This document shows positions 60,681 to 64,000 of a DNA stretch of 64,000 nt, piece by piece. The DNA lies in the NCBI GenBank assembly GCA_963775395.1, contig CAVZIX010000008.1, positions 62,001 to 126,000 on the forward strand, in the 5' to 3' direction. The DNA is from JAIBJN01 sp963775395. GTDB taxonomy: Bacteria; Actinomycetota; Thermoleophilia; Gaiellales; Gaiellaceae. How positions within the stretch are numbered: position 1 is the stretch's first letter; every line of letters begins with the position of its first letter. A program made the translations under genes and the position numbers. Below the pieces are notes generated by a model that saw nothing but the letters and a program-made list of their open reading frames with translations, was not told where the DNA came from and did no database searches.

Positions 60681-62327
60681 CTAGTGGCCGGCGGCTGCGG
60701 CCACGCGGCCGCGTTCGCGGGCGCGCTGGAGCGCGGCGCCGACGAAATCTCGGAAGAGCGGCGCGGGACGCGTCGGGCGAGACTTGAACTCCGGATGGAA
60801 CTGGCTGGCGACGAACCACGGATGGTCAGGCAGCTCGATCACCTCGACGAGGCGCCCCGACTGGAACGTCCCGGAGACGACCAGGCCCGCGTCGACCAGG
60901 GCCGGGCGGTAATGATTGTTGACCTCGTAGCGGTGCCGGTGGCGCTCGTGGATGACGGCCTCGCCGTAGGCGGCGTGGGCGCCGGTGCCCTCCTCGAGGT
61001 CGACCGCGTCCGCGCCGAGGCGCATCGTGCCGCCGAGATCCTCGATCTCCTTCTGCTCGGGCAGGAGGTCGATCACCGGATAGGGCGTCTCCGGGTCCAT
61101 CTCGGTCGAGTTGGCCCCGTCGAGGCCGACCACGTGCCGCGCGAACTCCGAGACGGCCACCTGCATCCCGAGGCAGATGCCGAGGTACGGGATCCCGTTC
61201 TCGCGCGCGACGCGGCAGGCCGTGATCTTGCCCTCCCAGCCGCGCGACCCGAAGCCGCCTGGGACGAGCACGCCGTCGACGTCCTCGAGCTCGGCCATGG
61301 CCTCCTCGAGGCTCATGCCCTCGGCGTCGAACCAGCGCACCTTCACGTCGACGCGGTGCTGGATGCCGGCGTGCTTGAGCGCCTCGTGGACGGAGAGATA
61401 CGCGTCGTGGAGCTTGACGTACTTGCCGACGAGGGCGATCTGCACCTCGCCGCTGCGCTCGCCGATCCTGGACGCGAGCTCGTCCCACTCACCCAGGTCC
61501 GCCTCGACGTCAGGCAGGCCGAGCTTGTCCACGACGAGTTTGTCCAGGCCCTCGTCGCGCAGCGCCTGGGGCACGAGGTAGACGTCGCTGACGTCCTCGT
61601 TGGCGATCACGGCCTTGGGGTCGACGTCGGCGAAGAGCGCGATCTTCTCGCGGATCTCGCGCGACAGCTTGTCGGCCGAGCGGCAGATGACGACGTCGGG
61701 ATGGATACCGATGCGCCGGAGCTCGTTGACCGAGTGCTGGGTGGGCTTCGTCTTCAGCTCGCCGGCGGTCTCGATGAACGGGACGAAGGTGACGTGCAGA
61801 TACACCACGTTCTCGGGCCCGACCTCGCGACGGAACTGGCGGATCGCCTCCAGGAACGGCAGCGACTCGATGTCGCCCACGGTGCCGCCGATCTCCGAGA
61901 TGACCACGTCCGTGTCGCTCACGCTCGCGACGCGCCGGATGCGCTCCTTGATCTCGTTCGTGACGTGCGGGATGACCTGGACGGTCGAGCCGAGGTACTC
62001 GCCCTTGCGCTCCTTGCGGATGACCGAGTACCAGATGGAGCCGGACGTGTGGTTCGCGTTTCGCGAGAGGTTCTCGTCCACGAAGCGCTCGTAGTGCCCG
62101 ATGTCGAGATCCGTCTCGGCGCCGTCTTCGGTGACAAACACCTCGCCGTGCTGGAACGGGCTCATCGTGCCGGGGTCGACGTTCAGGTAGGGGTCGAACT
62201 TCTGCACCTGCACGCGAAGCCCGCGCGCCTTCAGGAGCCGGCCGAGCGAGGCGGCGGAGATGCCCTTGCCCAGGGACGAGACGACGCCGCCCGTCACGAA
62301 CACGTATTTCGTGGGGCGCTCTCTCAC
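60681..62327 (-). CDS. pyrG: CTP synthase
   Basis: 548 residues. The synthetase domain (KYVFVTGGVVSSLGKGISAASLGRLLKARG, YLNVDPGTMSPFQHGEVFVTEDG) and the glutaminase domain with GICLGMQVAV (Cys nucleophile) and SQFHPEFKSRP (His, Glu) are complete. It makes CTP from UTP with ATP and glutamine. GTG start overlaps the stop of the GT2 fusion gene (GTGA), so it belongs to the steB-GT2-pyrG operon. Confidence 0.97.
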   Translation of the reverse strand: MRERPTKYVFVTGGVVSSLGKGISAASLGRLLKARGLRVQVQKFDPYLNVDPGTMSPFQHGEVFVTEDGAETDLDIGHYERFVDENLSRNANHTSGSIWYSVIRKERKGEYLGSTVQVIPHVTNEIKERIRRVASVSDTDVVISEIGGTVGDIESLPFLEAIRQFRREVGPENVVYLHVTFVPFIETAGELKTKPTQHSVNELRRIGIHPDVVICRSADKLSREIREKIALFADVDPKAVIANEDVSDVYLVPQALRDEGLDKLVVDKLGLPDVEADLGEWDELASRIGERSGEVQIALVGKYVKLHDAYLSVHEALKHAGIQHRVDVKVRWFDAEGMSLEEAMAELEDVDGVLVPGGFGSRGWEGKITACRVARENGIPYLGICLGMQVAVSEFARHVVGLDGANSTEMDPETPYPVIDLLPEQKEIEDLGGTMRLGADAVDLEEGTGAHAAYGEAVIHERHRHRYEVNNHYRPALVDAGLVVSGTFQSGRLVEVIELPDHPWFVASQFHPEFKSRPTRPAPLFRDFVGAALQRARERGRVAAAAGH

Positions 62328-63544
62328 GGCTTCCTCCCGAGGGCGTCGAGCTCACGCAGGCCGGGCGTCCGCTCGATGAGTCGGCCGAGGGACGTGCGCT
62401 CTCCGAGGAGGTTGAGGCCTGCGAGCGTTGCGATCGCGGCCAAGCGTGAAAAACCGTGGAAGCGGTCCACGGACTTCAAGCCTAGCATGGCCCCGAGCGC
62501 ATTCGATCCGGCGTCCCCCAGCATCGTCCTCTCCGCGAGATCGTAGGGAAGGAGGAGGACGGCCAGGCCGACCGGGGCCCCCAGCGGCCCCGCGGCCAGG
62601 AGGTAGGCCTTCAGGCACCGGCCGGGCTTCGTGTCGAGCTGGTTGAAGAGGTTCGCGGAGAGCGCGAAGACCAAGGCGCCGCTCACCGACCGCGTCCGCA
62701 GGAGCCCGACGAGCGGAATCCCGACGGCCTTGAGGACGCCGGTCGTGCGCCTCGCCCGCAGGTGCTCGCGGAAGCCGCGCTGGTGCCCGCCGTACACGTC
62801 GTCGAGGAAGCCGAGAAGTGTGACCAGCGTGATCCCGGGGTCACCCTGGTTGGCGGTCGTCCAGCCGACGAGGGGCAGCCGGTAGCCGCGGAAGTTGACC
62901 GCGAGCGGCCCGGCCGCGAGGACCGCGTCGAGGAGCTGGCGGCCGCGATGGACGAAGCCCGCGCGGTCCCGGATCGTCGCCCGGTGGTCGAGGTCGAGCT
63001 CGATCTCCTCGAACGCGAGCCCCGTGCGAAGGGCGTCGATCGTCATGCGCACCTCGCAGCCGAAGCCGGGCGCGAGCGGGAAGCAGGCGGCGCGGGCCCG
63101 CGCGCTGACGAGGCGCTGCCCCGAGAGCGGCTCCTGCGGAGCAACGCCCGTGCGGAGGCGGACGAGCTCCCGTCCCACACGCTTGGCGATGCCGAAGCCG
63201 CCGCCGACCCGGCGGCGGAAGACGGCCACGGCCAGGTCGGCGTCGCTCTCGACCAGCGGTCGCAGCGTCCCGCGCAGGTCTGCGTCGCAGAGGAGGAGCC
63301 GTCCGGGCGGGGCCGCGCGCTCGCCCGCCGAGAGGGCCTCGCCCTTGCCTAGCCGCTCGATGTGGATCACAACCGCCCCGGCGGACTCGGCCCGGCTCGC
63401 CGTTCCGTCCTCGGAGCGCCCGTCGACGACGAGGATCTCGGCCTCGGGAAAGTCCTTCCGCAGGGCGGCCACGGTCTCCCCGATCCTGTCTTCCTCGTTG
63501 CGCGCCGCGACGAGGACGGTCAGGGCGTCGAAGTCGCTACTCAC
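62324..63544 (-). CDS. GT2 glycosyltransferase fused to a short MraY/WecA-like membrane domain
   Basis: 406 residues. Residues 1-200 match GT-A glycosyltransferase family 2 (LVAARNEEDRIGETVAAL, ILVVDGRSEDG, LLCDADLRG with the metal DxD-like motif). Residues about 230-406 hold four or five hydrophobic helices with GFLDDVYGG, NLFNQLDTKPGR and LGDAGSNALGAMLG, which echo the DDxxD, NxxD and GDxGS blocks of MraY/WecA polyprenyl-phosphate transferases. Only half of that fold is present. GTG start overlaps the steB end by 8 nt. Suggests an envelope glycan step. Confidence 0.75.
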   Translation of the reverse strand: MSSDFDALTVLVAARNEEDRIGETVAALRKDFPEAEILVVDGRSEDGTASRAESAGAVVIHIERLGKGEALSAGERAAPPGRLLLCDADLRGTLRPLVESDADLAVAVFRRRVGGGFGIAKRVGRELVRLRTGVAPQEPLSGQRLVSARARAACFPLAPGFGCEVRMTIDALRTGLAFEEIELDLDHRATIRDRAGFVHRGRQLLDAVLAAGPLAVNFRGYRLPLVGWTTANQGDPGITLVTLLGFLDDVYGGHQRGFREHLRARRTTGVLKAVGIPLVGLLRTRSVSGALVFALSANLFNQLDTKPGRCLKAYLLAAGPLGAPVGLAVLLLPYDLAERTMLGDAGSNALGAMLGLKSVDRFHGFSRLAAIATLAGLNLLGERTSLGRLIERTPGLRELDALGRKP

Positions 63545-64000
63545 CCTCGCCCGTGACCGGCTCGAACGGCGGGACGATCCCGTCGGCCTCCTCGCCGACG
63601 CCGTAGTGGCCGGGCTCGGCGCCGTCGAGCAGGAGCGCGAGGGCCAGGCGCCCGGCTGCCTCGTCCACGTCGTCGACGCTCGAGATCCCCTGGTCGCGGT
63701 AGTACTCGATGGTCGCAGGGTCGTCGTCGCTCGCCGCCGCCCCGACGACCGGGATCCCGGCGTCGGCCAGGCCGCGGACGAGCCCCTCCATCAGCGAGCT
63801 CGTCGCCTGCGCTTGGGCGTCCGCCTCCTCGTCGCCGTTCGCGTCGTCGGGAGGCAGCCAGTTGAGGACGACGACCGCCGAGTCGACGGCCGGCGACTCC
63901 GGTCCCTCCTGCTCCTCGACCAGGTGCGTCGAGAGCGCGTCCCAGAGCGGCGTCTCGCCGCTCTCGGCGAGCTCGCGCCCCAGCTCGCGGCCGAGCTCCG
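63537..64000 (-). CDS. SteB/MctB-family protein (N-terminal part outside window)
   Basis: The frame is open to the window edge, so only the C-terminal 153 residues are seen. SSVDDVDEAAGRLALALLLDGAEPGHYGVGEEADGIVPP resembles the C-terminus of DUF3186 proteins (MctB/SteB), which are single-pass, largely extracytoplasmic. The family was named a copper transport protein and later linked as SteB with SteA to cell-wall hydrolase control. A steA gene is expected upstream. It overlaps the GT2 fusion by 8 nt. Confidence 0.78.
   Translation of the reverse strand, partial: ELGRELGRELAESGETPLWDALSTHLVEEQEGPESPAVDSAVVVLNWLPPDDANGDEEADAQAQATSSLMEGLVRGLADAGIPVVGAAASDDDPATIEYYRDQGISSVDDVDEAAGRLALALLLDGAEPGHYGVGEEADGIVPPFEPVTGEGE

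Noticed and set aside
60085..60684. Plus-strand frame through the pyrG/small-protein gap
   Set aside because: It crosses the coding strand of the 93-aa gene with a ribosome site; translation is low-complexity.
60684..62546. 620-residue plus-strand frame opposite pyrG
   Set aside because: Shadow of pyrG, with Val/Asp/Arg-rich composition and no domain.
1..64000. tRNA, rRNA, CRISPR, transposase or phage genes
   Set aside because: No tRNA T-loop with matching cloverleaf, no regularly spaced direct repeats, and no transposase, integrase or phage structural motif seen in any plausible frame.

Overview
The window is high-GC, gene-dense bacterial chromosome with no plasmid, phage, IS, tRNA, rRNA or CRISPR signal that I could find. 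Gene content and order point to a deep-branching actinobacterium, most likely class Thermoleophilia (Gaiellales/Solirubrobacterales). The evidence is a lspA-rluD / traR / divIVA-yggT-sepF-yggS-pgeF block, a MurA with Asp in place of the catalytic Cys, a SteB-(glycosyltransferase)-pyrG block, a DnaE2/ImuB mutasome, and many start codons placed 6-7 nt after a TANNNT -10 box (leaderless mRNAs, common in Actinomycetota). The taxon is inferred from these features, not from a marker gene.

Layout. 0-8.5 kb: a cut-off diguanylate cyclase, a cupin, then minus-strand envelope and division genes (rluD, lspA, traR/dksA-type, divIVA, yggT, sepF, yggS, pgeF) ending at a DHH-CBS-CCA fusion. 8.5-20.7 kb: a 967-aa secreted Fn3-like repeat protein, ridA-murA, an HD hydrolase, a lipoprotein, a class V aminotransferase, a nuclease-like gene, a secreted subtilase, a secreted RTX-repeat protein and an amine oxidase. 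20.7-28.8 kb: a membrane histidine kinase and the translesion cassette (dnaE2 with a reading-frame break, a bicupin, a DUF6504-type gene, imuB), with a clear double LexA-box promoter at imuB; then greA. 28.8-40.4 kb: GNAT, a hydroxynitrile-lyase-type cupin, a ClC channel, a CYTH protein, a VOC protein, an unknown helical protein, a PrmC-like methylase joined to an iodotyrosine-deiodinase-like flavoprotein, a cupin-SDR-aminotransferase operon, a secreted phosphoesterase and a Na+/H+ antiporter. 40.4-50.6 kb: comB, rhomboid, a lipoprotein, a PLD protein, ppdK, and the glyQ-glyS-PDRP-membrane peptide operon. 50.6-64 kb: GNAT, recO, glutaredoxin, an esterase, mutM, deoA-deoB, ald, DUF3866, an M20 peptidase, a small dimeric-barrel protein, pyrG, a GT2/MraY-like fusion and the 3' part of steB.

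How genes work together. Pyruvate phosphate dikinase sits next to its PDRP regulator. deoA and deoB form a deoxynucleoside salvage pair. imuB, the DUF6504 gene and dnaE2 form a damage-induced mutagenesis set, though imuA' is not in the window. SepF, DivIVA, MurA, SteB and LspA give a division/envelope theme. Genes are packed tightly. Many neighbours overlap by 1-4 nt, convergent genes overlap at their stop codons, and no gap longer than 300 nt lacks a gene.

The most interesting signals are: a window-wide leaderless-promoter architecture; two divergent gene pairs that appear to share one symmetric -10 box; a two-copy 35-nt intergenic motif; the SOS promoter of imuB; the frame break in dnaE2; and a conserved halotyrosine-binding lid in the nitroreductase homologue.
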